Below, one piece after another: positions 1-8,930 of a stretch of 64,000 nucleotides of DNA (within the stretch, counting starts at the first letter, position 1; each line of letters opens with the position of its first letter). The position numbers were made by a program, and so were the translations under genes. Location of the stretch: contig NZ_AUMK01000003.1 in NCBI RefSeq assembly GCF_000430645.1, positions 310,001 to 374,000 on the forward strand. Reading direction: 5' to 3'. Under the pieces are notes generated by a model. The model worked only from the letters and a program-made list of their open reading frames with translations, made no database searches and had not been told where the DNA came from. The DNA is from Aquimarina latercula DSM 2041 (GTDB lineage Bacteria; Bacteroidota; Bacteroidia; Flavobacteriales; Flavobacteriaceae).

Positions 1-273
1 ATTTTTAGAGGGTTGTATCCATTCTTTTTGATCTAAGTATAAGGTTCCACCTACTACTTCTTTATCAATGTATTCGAAAAGGTTCGTATCGGTGGTGATA
101 ATAAGGGTCTCTTTTTTAGAATTGTCTATGATTACTTGTGCGTAAAAATTAATTTTTACAGACTCTATATTTTTTACATTAAAGGTTTTGGTTTCTATTT
201 TTTTGCTTCCTTTTATTTGTCCAATCGTTGTTAAACTGAATAATAATAGTATAGTATTTATAAATGCTTTCAT
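1..273 (-). CDS. GIN-domain (DUF2807) putative adhesin, C-terminus cut off
   Basis: The reading frame starts with ATG at 273 on the minus strand and runs off the left edge, so only the first 91 residues are visible. It opens with a signal peptide (MKAFINTILLLFSLTTIGQ). The mature part has the spacing of the head GIN domain (DUF2807): a conserved 'fnv-x-ves-vkinfyaqv' strand, a T-D-T-N-L turn and a short beta strand ending G-G-T-L-Y. Family members are secreted or surface beta-helical proteins of unknown role in Bacteroidota. The start is chosen because the signal peptide begins there. The function of the missing part cannot be judged. Confidence 0.6.
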   Translation of the reverse strand, partial: MKAFINTILLLFSLTTIGQIKGSKKIETKTFNVKNIESVKINFYAQVIIDNSKKETLIITTDTNLFEYIDKEVVGGTLYLDQKEWIQPSKN

Positions 274-284
274 GGTTTTGTGTT

Positions 285-809
285 TTAAATTGATTTTGGA
301 ATTACATTTTCGTTTGATATTAAATGTTTCGTTTTTGATAATAAATAATCAATTCCGAACCTTCCTGAACCTAGTAGTAGATTATAGATGGAAATCCATA
401 AGAAACCCATCGCTGGTAACATACCCCAAATCCCATTATCCCATTTTTGAAAAAATATTGCGACCAACATTGTGCACATTATAAATAAAGAAGCAATTCT
501 AGTTTTTAAACCCAATGTAAGAAATACTCCACCAATGGCTTCGCTAGCTGCTCCCATCCAAGCAAAGAAAACTGGAAACAAAGCAAAAACGCCTCCGTAT
601 TCTGCAATATCTTGGGGGAACCAATCTACTACTTCTAGAAAACCTAAATCTGGTGAACCTTTAGGACTCCAGGGTACTCCAAATTTACTCCCACCAAAAT
701 TTACTGCAAGAAAGTATCCACATAATATTCTCGGAAGAGCAAATACTAAATCAAAAAACCAATACGCCATTGTTATTGGAGTTATTATCATTTTAATTAC
801 ATTTTTCAT
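285..809 (-). CDS. DoxX family membrane protein
   Basis: A 174-residue protein with about four hydrophobic segments. It has the DoxX-type layout: an early 'R-I-L-CGYFLAVNFGGSKFG' helix, a central helix with 'G-A-A-S-E-A-I-GG', then 'LGLKTRIASLFIM' and a last helix pair. DoxX proteins are small inner-membrane proteins linked to thiol or quinone redox chemistry; their exact activity here is unknown. The frame is open further upstream to 875, but ATG at 809 (MKNVIKM) is preferred because the extra N-terminal residues are polar and lie outside the family fold. It ends 11 bases before the start of the DUF2807 gene, so the two are probably co-transcribed. Confidence 0.8.
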   Translation of the reverse strand: MKNVIKMIITPITMAYWFFDLVFALPRILCGYFLAVNFGGSKFGVPWSPKGSPDLGFLEVVDWFPQDIAEYGGVFALFPVFFAWMGAASEAIGGVFLTLGLKTRIASLFIMCTMLVAIFFQKWDNGIWGMLPAMGFLWISIYNLLLGSGRFGIDYLLSKTKHLISNENVIPKSI

Positions 810-879
810 GATTGAATTTGTTTTAGATGTTTGATAATCCAAATGTCTAATTTCAATACGATTCTGGCGCCCCAAAACG

Positions 880-919
880 AAATAGGACGGCTCAAATCAT
901 AATTTGAGCCGTCCTATTT
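880..919 (-). terminator. Strong hairpin downstream of the alpha-amylase gene
   Basis: An 18-bp perfect stem (880-897 with 902-919) closes a 4-base loop. On the minus strand the stem is followed by a short T stretch (TTTT at about 877-874). It sits 25 bases after the amylase stop and before the DoxX start, so it most likely ends the amylase transcript. Confidence 0.75.
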
Positions 920-944
920 AACGTGAGTCGATATGTAATTTCGA

Positions 945-2648
945 TTATTTTTTCGCCTCTAGTAATACAATTTCATAATCAGATTTTATGGTAACATTTC
1001 CATCTTTTACAGTAGCTTCTATTCCTGAATACGTATCCGTTAAAGCTGTACCATCTTTAAAAATTGAATTAACTTTTATTGTTTTTGTTCCTTTTCGTTG
1101 ATTTAATCCTATTACAACTCCATCAACGTTGCCATCTTTAGTATATTTTCTCGAAAAAACATAAGGCGTTTCTTGTATCATTTTATGTTTTCCTGCACCA
1201 ATAGACGGATGATCTTTTCTGAACTTACCAAGTTTTTGCCAGTGTAGTAATAATGATTTTGTTTCTTCTTTTTCCAAATCTTCCCAATTCATATTTGATC
1301 TTAAAGTAGCATCACCCTCGGTTCCTTCTATGATTAAAGATCTACCAGTTTCATCACCGTAGTAAACTTGAGAGATTCCTGGAGTTAATAATAACTTAGT
1401 AGCAGATTCAAAAGTTTTCTTTCTTTCTTTATCAAATGGGTCTCCGTCATCGTGAGAACTGATATAGTTCATAACACTTTTTCCTATAAGACCTGTTTGT
1501 AGTGCAGTACTATATTTACTATACAGTTTCTCATAATTTAGTCGTTTAGCATCGTATTTAAATTGAAAATTGATAAGATTATCAAACCCATTTGCAAAAT
1601 AATCTACTTTACGATCTCCGAAATCATAAAATCGTTTTCCATCGATACCATACCCATATAATTCTCCTAAAACATAAAATTCATTATTGTCAAGTACTTT
1701 ACCAGGATGATTTTTCTTCCATTCTGCAAATGCTATTTTGGCTTGTTCTGCTAGTACTCCCCAAACACCTTCTTCTACATGTTTAACTGTATCTACGCGA
1801 TATCCGTCAATTCCAAGTTCCCTAACATAATCAGTTAACCATTTAATGATATAGTTTTTGGGAGATTTTTTTAAACCAGTTTTTGCAAAAAAGATTTCTA
1901 ATTCATCCATTTCTGCTTCTAATCTTCCTTCTTCTTTCCATTTGTTAATTAACGCTTCGGGTAGTTTTACCTCATCATTATTTTCGGTTTTTACATCAGG
2001 AAGATTTTTTACCAATGTACATTTTACTGCTGTTTCATAATCTTTATAGGAACATTGCGGTCCTGTACGAACCCAATCATCTGACCATTTAGGGTCTTTA
2101 TCTGTTACAGGACCTGTATGGTTTATAACCACATCCATCAAGATTCTAATTCCATTTTGATGTGCTACATCTACTAATTTCTTAAGATCATCATAAGTCC
2201 CAAAATTTGGATCTATAGAGGTCCAATCTTTTGCCCAGTATCCATGAAAAGCATAAGTGTTACCTGTTCCTTCATCTACACTGTCATGAATTTGCTCTAC
2301 TAAAGGGTTTACCCAAAGAGCATTAATTCCAAGTTTTTCGAAGTAGCCGTCTTCAATTTTCTGAATTATTCCTTTTATATCACCACCTTCAAAACCACGA
2401 AGAACACCTGTTTCTTTTGATCGATCTAAAACCTTGTCATTAGAAACATCTCCATTTTTAAACCTGTCCGCTAATAAAAAATATACATTGGCGCCTTCCC
2501 AAACAAAGGGTATATTATCCGCTGTAACTGTTGTTGCTGTTTTCGATTCTAAATTTGCTTTTTCTTCTGAATTTGGTTTAGTTTCATTTTTGCAAGAGAT
2601 AAGAATGCTAAATAAAAGTAAAATGCTAGTTGTTAATAAATGTTTCAT
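945..2648 (-). CDS. Alpha-amylase lipoprotein, GH13 (MalS-like)
   Basis: A 567-residue GH13 enzyme that should cleave alpha-1,4-glucans outside the cytoplasm. The N-terminus is a lipoprotein signal (MKHLLTTSILLLFSILIS-C). The four GH13 regions are present: D-V-V-I-N-H near residue 172, G-Y-R-V-D-T-V-K-H near 282 (nucleophile Asp286), G-E-L-Y-G (acid Glu329) and S-S-H-D-D (Asp400). The 'V-E-Q-I-H' and 'LPDVKTE' stretches resemble periplasmic MalS-type amylases. ATG at 2648 is chosen; the frame also allows a TTG at 2669, but that adds a charged tail before the signal peptide. The neighbouring AraC-type regulator is on the same strand upstream and could control it. The glycogen and GH31 genes at 50-57 kb may act on related glucans. 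Confidence 0.88.
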   Translation of the reverse strand: MKHLLTTSILLLFSILISCKNETKPNSEEKANLESKTATTVTADNIPFVWEGANVYFLLADRFKNGDVSNDKVLDRSKETGVLRGFEGGDIKGIIQKIEDGYFEKLGINALWVNPLVEQIHDSVDEGTGNTYAFHGYWAKDWTSIDPNFGTYDDLKKLVDVAHQNGIRILMDVVINHTGPVTDKDPKWSDDWVRTGPQCSYKDYETAVKCTLVKNLPDVKTENNDEVKLPEALINKWKEEGRLEAEMDELEIFFAKTGLKKSPKNYIIKWLTDYVRELGIDGYRVDTVKHVEEGVWGVLAEQAKIAFAEWKKNHPGKVLDNNEFYVLGELYGYGIDGKRFYDFGDRKVDYFANGFDNLINFQFKYDAKRLNYEKLYSKYSTALQTGLIGKSVMNYISSHDDGDPFDKERKKTFESATKLLLTPGISQVYYGDETGRSLIIEGTEGDATLRSNMNWEDLEKEETKSLLLHWQKLGKFRKDHPSIGAGKHKMIQETPYVFSRKYTKDGNVDGVVIGLNQRKGTKTIKVNSIFKDGTALTDTYSGIEATVKDGNVTIKSDYEIVLLEAKK

Positions 2649-2804
2649 GCGTTTGTTTTTGTGCTTCAAAACAATAATTTTCTCAATAAAGAGTACTAAT
2701 TAAGTATCGAAACGGTAATAAATACTGGTTGAAGTTGCTAATCTATAAAATTGTGTATAAAAAATACAGTTTGATTAATTGTGAAATTCATAAAAATGAT
2801 ATAG

Positions 2805-3992
2805 TTACGCTTTATTTTGGGAAGCAGAATATTGTGAAGGAGATGTATTTGTCAATTTCTTGAATACTCTATTAAAGGTTGCTTTGCTATTAAACCCGCA
2901 CTCATAAGCGATTCCTAACAACGATAATTGTTGTTGCTTACCTTCTTTAAGCATTTTTTGTACTTCTTTTACTCGGTATGAATTTACAAAATCATTAAAG
3001 TTTTTATCAAAACCAGAATTAATAGTCTCAGAAATAACAGATGCTGGTATTTTGAGCATCTGTGATAGTTGAGTAAGGTTAAGATCTGGGTTAAGAAACG
3101 GTTTTTCCTCTGCCATAAATTCCTTTATTTTTTTCTTATTTCTAATAACATCACTACTTAATTCAGTTGATAACGTAGAAGTTGTTTCTTTTACCGATAC
3201 AGAAAAATTTAAATTATTCAACTTACTAGTATCTGTAAAATATCCTTTTATACCAATATATATAATTGCTACAGCTGTAAAAAAATGATACCACCAACGT
3301 TGCGTCCAATGAAGTTCAGTAATAACGGATCCGATAACTCCCTGAAATAAACTATATAAAAAAAGAAAGGAGTAAATAAAAAGAAAGTTCCTAATCCAGT
3401 TCAATTCTAGACTATACGTGTTAGAAAAAAAATGTTGAATTTTTTTTCGGTATACATAATATAACTGAATAGTAAATGCTAGATACAGAAGCATCTGAAG
3501 GTTTTCTACAACCCCAATAAGGGGTCCAACATATTTTTCGTCCAAAAAAACTTTGAGATAACCATTCTGTGTATCCTCAAAACCTGGTTGCGCAGCATCA
3601 TAAATGAAAATAGATATTTTGTATACTATATATAAACAAACAGGAATGAAATGTAAGAAGTCTTTTTTTCTAAATTTGAAATTAGAAGTGGTAATTGATT
3701 TTATGTAAAAGTATAGTAAAGGACCAATTGCCAATGATAATGCTATGAGCCAATAATTAATCTTGGTATTTCGAAATGTGTCATACCAGTCCATAAAACC
3801 AATAGTATAAGAAGTTCTATGATAGCCAGTAATAAAAATTAATAAAGAAAGTATTAAAGCGGATATATGTTTTTTTTTGAAATATCTTACCAATAAAAGA
3901 AAAGCAAAAATAAATGCTTGCAGAACCAATAGTAGCAAAGGTGTACTATATAGATTAAATGAAGGGAATTCTAACGGCAACGGAATTGACAT
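2805..3992 (-). CDS. AraC-family regulator with membrane N-terminus
   Basis: A 395-residue protein. Residues 1-250 hold roughly seven hydrophobic segments. Residues about 285-390 form an AraC/XylS DNA-binding domain: the first helix-turn-helix (LTQLSQMLKIPASVISETIN), the long connecting helix with 'F-N-D-F-V-N-S-Y-R-V-K-E', and the second helix-turn-helix 'I-A-Y-E-C-G-F-N-S-K-A-T-F-N-R-V-F-K'. Membrane AraC regulators of this type are common in Flavobacteriia; their signals are mostly unknown. It lies upstream of the alpha-amylase gene on the same strand with a 156-base gap, so control of starch use is possible but not shown. It is divergent from menA. Confidence 0.85.
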   Translation of the reverse strand: MSIPLPLEFPSFNLYSTPLLLLVLQAFIFAFLLLVRYFKKKHISALILSLLIFITGYHRTSYTIGFMDWYDTFRNTKINYWLIALSLAIGPLLYFYIKSITTSNFKFRKKDFLHFIPVCLYIVYKISIFIYDAAQPGFEDTQNGYLKVFLDEKYVGPLIGVVENLQMLLYLAFTIQLYYVYRKKIQHFFSNTYSLELNWIRNFLFIYSFLFLYSLFQGVIGSVITELHWTQRWWYHFFTAVAIIYIGIKGYFTDTSKLNNLNFSVSVKETTSTLSTELSSDVIRNKKKIKEFMAEEKPFLNPDLNLTQLSQMLKIPASVISETINSGFDKNFNDFVNSYRVKEVQKMLKEGKQQQLSLLGIAYECGFNSKATFNRVFKKLTNTSPSQYSASQNKA

Positions 3993-4078
3993 AATGCTAA
4001 TTTAAATAATTCACAGAATTATTTTTTATTTTTTATTTAATTAAAATACTGTTCCTTTGACTATCAATTAAGATTATA

Positions 4079-4975
4079 ATGACCAAATTTAAAGCTTGGA
4101 TCTCTGCCGCAAGGCTTCGTACATTACCATTGTCAGTATCAGGAATTATAGTTGGATCAGCATTAGCTGGTGGTTTTGGGGTTTCTATTATTTTTTGGTT
4201 AGCGATTGCGACCACCTTAGGATTACAAGTCCTTTCTAATTTTGCAAATGATTATGGTGATGGTGTAAAAGGTACTGATAACGAGGATAGAGTAGGACCT
4301 CAGCGAGCGCTACAAAGTGGAGCTATATCAGATAAAGAAATGTTTGTAGGTATCGTTCTTACTTCGATTATAACCTTATTTCTAGCTATATTTCTTATTT
4401 ACGTGTCCTTTGGAAAGGAATATTTCTTTTATTCGATATTCTTTTTTCTTTTAGGCATTGCAGCTATAGCGGCAGCAATAAAATATACCATGGGTAATTC
4501 TGCATATGGATATCGCGGATTGGGGGATGTTTTTGTATTTATTTTTTTTGGATTGGTTAGTGTTGTAGGGTGTTATTTCTTATTTACAAAAGACTTAAAT
4601 GGATTAATTTTTCTTCCAGCTACCGCAATCGGATTATTAAGTTCAGCAGTGCTAAATCTCAATAATATGAGAGATCATGATAGTGATAAAAAATCTAAAA
4701 AGAATACTCTAGTGGTTAAATTAGGTATTGCCAAAGCTAAAATGTATCATTACTTTTTAATTCTGGGAGCGATTTTCAGTATGTTAGTTTATCTTATTTA
4801 TACCTATAAGAATTATTTTAACTTACTGTTTCTAATAGTTTTGATACCCTTATTAATTCATTTGAATAAAGTTATAAAAACAAAGGATACCAAAAACTTA
4901 GATCCAGAATTAAAAAAAGTGGCACTATCCACATTTTTTCTGGCTATATTATTTAGTTTAGGGCAGATTTTATAA
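4079..4975 (+). CDS. menA: 1,4-dihydroxy-2-naphthoate polyprenyltransferase
   Basis: A 298-residue UbiA-superfamily membrane enzyme that joins a polyprenyl chain to 1,4-dihydroxy-2-naphthoate, giving demethylmenaquinone. Both Asp-rich motifs are visible: N-F-A-N-D-Y-G-D at residues 54-61 and N-N-M-R-D-H-D-S-D at 195-203. The N-terminal 'ARLRTLPLSVSGIIVGSALA' is typical of MenA. About eight hydrophobic segments follow. It is the first gene of a block containing menC and menE, which supports MenA over other UbiA enzymes. Confidence 0.93.
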   Translation: MTKFKAWISAARLRTLPLSVSGIIVGSALAGGFGVSIIFWLAIATTLGLQVLSNFANDYGDGVKGTDNEDRVGPQRALQSGAISDKEMFVGIVLTSIITLFLAIFLIYVSFGKEYFFYSIFFFLLGIAAIAAAIKYTMGNSAYGYRGLGDVFVFIFFGLVSVVGCYFLFTKDLNGLIFLPATAIGLLSSAVLNLNNMRDHDSDKKSKKNTLVVKLGIAKAKMYHYFLILGAIFSMLVYLIYTYKNYFNLLFLIVLIPLLIHLNKVIKTKDTKNLDPELKKVALSTFFLAILFSLGQIL

Positions 4976-5005
4976 CTTTCCATTACCATTTTAAAACCTT
5001 ACACA

Positions 5006-5686
5006 ATGAAAATTACTTTTTTTGGGCAGAATACGTTATTGCTGGAAATCAATGAAGTTAAAGTTTTAGTTGACCCCTTTATTTCTGGTAATCCTATGGC
5101 TAAAGACAAAATAAAAATTACAGATTTTAAAGTTGATTATATATTACTAACACATGCACATCAAGATCATACATTAGATGCAGAAGCCATTGCAAAGCAT
5201 AGTAATGCGATTATAGTATCTAATTATGAAATTGCAATGTATTATCAGGATAAAGGTATAGAAGTACATCCGATGAATCACGGAGGTAACTGGGAATTTA
5301 GTTTTGGAAAAGTAAAATATGTAAATGCAATACATACGAGTAGTTTTCCTGATGGAACTTATGGTGGTCAACCTGGAGGTTTTGTAATACAAGCAGAGTC
5401 TGCGAATGTTTACATCGCTGGAGATACTGCTTTAACCATGGATATGAAGTTAATTCCGCTAACAACAAAATTAGATTTAGCTATTTTACCTATAGGTGAT
5501 AATTTTACTATGGGAATTGATGATGCTATTATTGCTAGTGATTTTGTGGAATGTGATAAGGTTCTTGGAGTTCATTATGATACTTTTGGATATATAGAAA
5601 TTGATCATGAGGATGCTAAAAGAAAGTTTAGAGCCAAAGACAAGGATCTTATTTTATTAGATGTAGGGCAGCGTATAGAATTATAA
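5006..5686 (+). CDS. UPF0173-type metal-dependent hydrolase (MBL fold)
   Basis: A 226-residue cytoplasmic metallo-beta-lactamase-fold protein. The metal site T-H-A-H-Q-D-H lies at residues 49-55, a second His in 'N-A-I-H-T-S-S' follows, and 'Y-I-A-G-D-T' gives the bridging Asp. Length and motifs match the UPF0173 family, whose substrate is not settled. It lies between menA and menC. Its stop codon overlaps the menC start by one base, so the genes are translationally coupled. A link to menaquinone synthesis is suggested only by position. Confidence 0.85.
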   Translation: MKITFFGQNTLLLEINEVKVLVDPFISGNPMAKDKIKITDFKVDYILLTHAHQDHTLDAEAIAKHSNAIIVSNYEIAMYYQDKGIEVHPMNHGGNWEFSFGKVKYVNAIHTSSFPDGTYGGQPGGFVIQAESANVYIAGDTALTMDMKLIPLTTKLDLAILPIGDNFTMGIDDAIIASDFVECDKVLGVHYDTFGYIEIDHEDAKRKFRAKDKDLILLDVGQRIEL

Positions 5687-6726
5687 TGAAAGCAATCTAT
5701 CATAAGCATATTTTAGAATTTAAAAGACCAAGTGGAACTTCCAGAGGAGTTCTTAAGACTAAAGAAACTTGGTATATCGTAATTACTTCTAATGGTAAAC
5801 AAGGTATTGGTGAGTGTGGTATTCTAAGAACGTTAAGTATTGATGATCGACCTGATTATGAAGAAAAACTTAAATGGACTTGTAATAATATTCATTTAGG
5901 TGTTGAGCAACTTTGGGAAGAACTCAAAGAATTTCCTAGTATTCAATTTGGTGTAGAAATGGCTTTTAAATCTTTACATAGTGAGTCACCATTTTTGTTA
6001 TTTCCATCAGAATTTACGGAAGGAATAGATTCGATCCCAATTAATGGATTGATATGGATGGGAGAGAAGGAGTTTATGAAAAATCAGATAATAGATAAGC
6101 TAAATCAAGGTTTTGATTGTATTAAAATGAAGATAGGTGCTATTGATTTTGAAGCAGAATTAGAATTGTTATCATATATAAGATCCCAGTTTTCTGAAGA
6201 AATAATTGAGTTAAGAGTTGATGCTAATGGAGCGTTTAGCCCAAATGAAGCTTTAGATAAGTTAATAAAGTTGCATAGTTTTGGATTGCACAGTATAGAG
6301 CAACCGATAAGGCAAGGGCAATTCGATTATATGATGAATTTGTGCAAAAGATCACCTTTGCCCATAGCTCTAGATGAAGAATTAATTGGTGTTTTTAGTG
6401 TAACGGAAAAGAGAAAATTACTACTAACAATAAGACCTCAATACATTATTTTAAAACCAAGTTTAATAGGAGGTTTTAAAGGAACCCAGGAGTGGATCGA
6501 TATTGCCGAAGAATTAGGAATAAGATGGTGGATTACGAGTGCTTTGGAAAGTAATATAGGATTAAGTGCTATAGCACAATATACCTATACATTACAAAGT
6601 AAGATGCCGCAGGGATTAGGAACAGGAAGTTTGTATACCAATAATATAGAAGCTCCCTTGTTAGTAGATACAGGTAGTTTAAAATATCAACAAAATAAGA
6701 AATGGGTAGTTTCTTATTTAAATTAA
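5686..6726 (+). CDS. menC: o-Succinylbenzoate synthase
   Basis: A 346-residue enolase-superfamily enzyme that dehydrates SHCHC to o-succinylbenzoate in menaquinone synthesis. Expected residues can be read: the K-M-K catalytic pair at 147-149, metal ligands Asp179 (R-V-D-A-N), Glu205 (S-I-E-Q-P) and Asp230 (L-D-E-E), and the second base Lys257 (I-L-K-P-S). The sequence also resembles dipeptide epimerases, but the position between menA and menE makes MenC the best call. The start overlaps the previous stop (TAATG). Confidence 0.9.
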   Translation: MKAIYHKHILEFKRPSGTSRGVLKTKETWYIVITSNGKQGIGECGILRTLSIDDRPDYEEKLKWTCNNIHLGVEQLWEELKEFPSIQFGVEMAFKSLHSESPFLLFPSEFTEGIDSIPINGLIWMGEKEFMKNQIIDKLNQGFDCIKMKIGAIDFEAELELLSYIRSQFSEEIIELRVDANGAFSPNEALDKLIKLHSFGLHSIEQPIRQGQFDYMMNLCKRSPLPIALDEELIGVFSVTEKRKLLLTIRPQYIILKPSLIGGFKGTQEWIDIAEELGIRWWITSALESNIGLSAIAQYTYTLQSKMPQGLGTGSLYTNNIEAPLLVDTGSLKYQQNKKWVVSYLN

Positions 6727-6737
6727 ATAATTTATAG

Positions 6738-7643
6738 ATGTATATAGAGCAAGGAAGAAAAGGGAAATTAGGAATGTGGAAATATTTGCCTGTTCCAATC
6801 GGTTTTCTCGGTTTAATTCTTTTTAATTTGATGTTTACTCAGGGAGTTGATATTGATCCACTTATGGCTGAGCAGATAGAAACTTTAGGGAAACCACTAT
6901 TTTTTCTTATTTCTGTAGGACCTTTTGTTATTTTTTTAGCGGGATTACTTTTTTGGGTAAAGGTAGTGCATCAACAAAGTATAACGTCTTTAACTACATC
7001 TAGAAAAAAGATAGATTGGAAACGAGTTCTTTTTATGTTTACACTCATAACACTCTATATTTTAATTACTACTGGAGTTTTATATTATTTATATCCAGAA
7101 GATTTTCAGCTTAATTTTGAATTAGATGCTTTTATTACTTTGGCTATAATGGCAATTATTATTATTCCGATGCAAACGAGTTTCGAAGAATATTTGTTTA
7201 GAGGTCATATGATGCAGGGATTAGGTTTAGCTACAAAAACTAGATGGATTCCACTGATTGTTACCTCTGTAATATTTGGTGCAATGCATTTTGGTAATCC
7301 AGAAGTAGCTAAGATTGGTCCTCATATTATGGTTTACTATATAGGGACAGGTCTATTTTTAGGTATTATTACTTTAATGGATGAAGGTTTAGAGCTAGCA
7401 TTAGGTTTTCATGCAGCGAATAATTTAATAACGGCACTTTTAGTAACATCTTCTTGGACAGCTTTTCAAACAGATTCTATTTTATTGTATACAGGAGAAC
7501 CCGAGACAGGATTGGAAATATTGATTCCGGTTTTCGTAGTGTTTCCAATTTATATTTTAATTCTTTGGAAAAAATATAAATGGTCAGGATGGAGAGATAA
7601 ACTATTTGGAAAAGTTAAACCAGAAATTCAAATGGAAAAATAA
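6738..7643 (+). CDS. CPBP-family intramembrane metalloprotease
   Basis: A 301-residue membrane protein with about seven or eight hydrophobic helices. The CPBP (CAAX protease and bacteriocin-processing; Abi) motifs are clear: E-E-Y-L-F-R at residues 150-155, a His in 'G-A-M-H-F-G' near 184, and 'G-F-H-A-A-N-N' near 223. Family members cleave within membranes, and some give bacteriocin self-immunity. Its placement 11 bases after menC and before menE looks like operon hitch-hiking; no role in quinone synthesis is implied by the sequence. Confidence 0.85.
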   Translation: MYIEQGRKGKLGMWKYLPVPIGFLGLILFNLMFTQGVDIDPLMAEQIETLGKPLFFLISVGPFVIFLAGLLFWVKVVHQQSITSLTTSRKKIDWKRVLFMFTLITLYILITTGVLYYLYPEDFQLNFELDAFITLAIMAIIIIPMQTSFEEYLFRGHMMQGLGLATKTRWIPLIVTSVIFGAMHFGNPEVAKIGPHIMVYYIGTGLFLGIITLMDEGLELALGFHAANNLITALLVTSSWTAFQTDSILLYTGEPETGLEILIPVFVVFPIYILILWKKYKWSGWRDKLFGKVKPEIQMEK

Positions 7644-7709
7644 CAAATTATTAATATATAATTTACGTAATCATAACCAACGAATATGTAATAAAATTGA
7701 AATTTGGGT

Positions 7710-8825
7710 ATGCAAACAGAAGATACATTTTCTACACCTAAAATACATGACAATTTTAGTATTAATAAGCGATCTTTAGATAATTCTGGTCTGCAACGTA
7801 TCGCCTATAGTTTTAAAAAAGACGGAGAGTTTTATGAACAAGAAGTGGGTAACTTTCTTCTGGATTGGTTAAATGATAAAGATTATATTGTAGTCAAAAC
7901 TTCAGGTTCTACCGGAAAACCAAAGAAAATTAAAATTTACAAGCAGCATATGATAAATAGTGCCTTAGCTACGGGTGCTTTTTTTAAGGTAAAAGAAGAT
8001 ACAACTGCCTTGTTATGTTTACCGGCTACCTATATTGCTGGAAAAATGATGTTGGTTCGCGCTATGGTTTTGGGATGGAAAATTGATTTGGTTCCACCTA
8101 AAACAAATCCCTTGGATACTGTATATAAACAATATGATTTTTGTGCTATGGTTCCATTGCAATTAGATAATTCTATTAATAGATTACATCTGATAAAAAA
8201 ATTAATTGTTGGTGGAGGAACCGTACCGGAAAATCTTAAAGAATTAGTGCAAGGGGTCAAAACTAAAATTTTCGAAACTTATGGAATGACCGAAACCATC
8301 ACTCATGTTGCTGCAAGAAGAATTAACCCAAAAAAGAAAGATAAAAAAGATGCTAAATACTTTAAAGCATTACCAAATATAACACTTAGTACAGACGAAA
8401 GAAATTGTTTGATAATCAAAGCACCCCAGTTAAATGATAAAACAATCATCACAAATGATGTTGTAGAGCTTAAAACATACAAGAAGTTTAATTGGAAGGG
8501 ACGTTATGATAATGTAATAAATAGTGGAGGAGTTAAATTATATCCAGAAGAGATAGAAACTAAACTTCAGTTATTAATTGGGCATCGATTTTTTATAGCA
8601 GCTGTTCCAGATGATGCTTTGGGTGATAAAGCAATTTTGATAGTGGAAAGGGATTATGATATTGTGGTAAAAGAAAATTTAGAAGATGCGATATCTAATT
8701 TAAAAGTTTTAAGTAAATATGAAGTCCCTAAAGAGATTCATTTCTTAGCTCAATTTATAGAAACGGATAATGGTAAAGTACAACGAACTAAGACGTTGGA
8801 ACTTGTTCATAATAATCTATCCTAA
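7710..8825 (+). CDS. menE: o-Succinylbenzoate-CoA ligase (AMP-binding)
   Basis: A 371-residue ANL-superfamily ligase, shorter than typical MenE, as is usual in Bacteroidota. Visible motifs are the P-loop S-G-S-T-G-K-P-K-K (65-73), 'Y-G-M-T-E-T' (A5), 'G-R-Y-D-N-V-I-N-S-G-G' with Y-P-E-E-I-E (A8/hinge), and the C-terminal G-K-V-Q-R-T-K lysine. It activates o-succinylbenzoate with ATP and CoA. The start is ATG at 7710; a TTG two codons upstream is in frame but less likely. It is the last gene of the men block. Confidence 0.88.
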   Translation: MQTEDTFSTPKIHDNFSINKRSLDNSGLQRIAYSFKKDGEFYEQEVGNFLLDWLNDKDYIVVKTSGSTGKPKKIKIYKQHMINSALATGAFFKVKEDTTALLCLPATYIAGKMMLVRAMVLGWKIDLVPPKTNPLDTVYKQYDFCAMVPLQLDNSINRLHLIKKLIVGGGTVPENLKELVQGVKTKIFETYGMTETITHVAARRINPKKKDKKDAKYFKALPNITLSTDERNCLIIKAPQLNDKTIITNDVVELKTYKKFNWKGRYDNVINSGGVKLYPEEIETKLQLLIGHRFFIAAVPDDALGDKAILIVERDYDIVVKENLEDAISNLKVLSKYEVPKEIHFLAQFIETDNGKVQRTKTLELVHNNLS

Positions 8826-8930
8826 ATATATTACCAATTTCCCTAAGCTAAATCACCTTTTTACTCAATGTAGATTTTAATTAAGAATCTGTAGGAGTAG
8901 TTTTATTTCATAATTAAAACAATAATTATT

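Noticed and set aside
472..834. 120-residue plus-strand open frame
   Set aside because: It lies wholly opposite the DoxX gene, and its translation has no family or signal; a shadow of the real gene.
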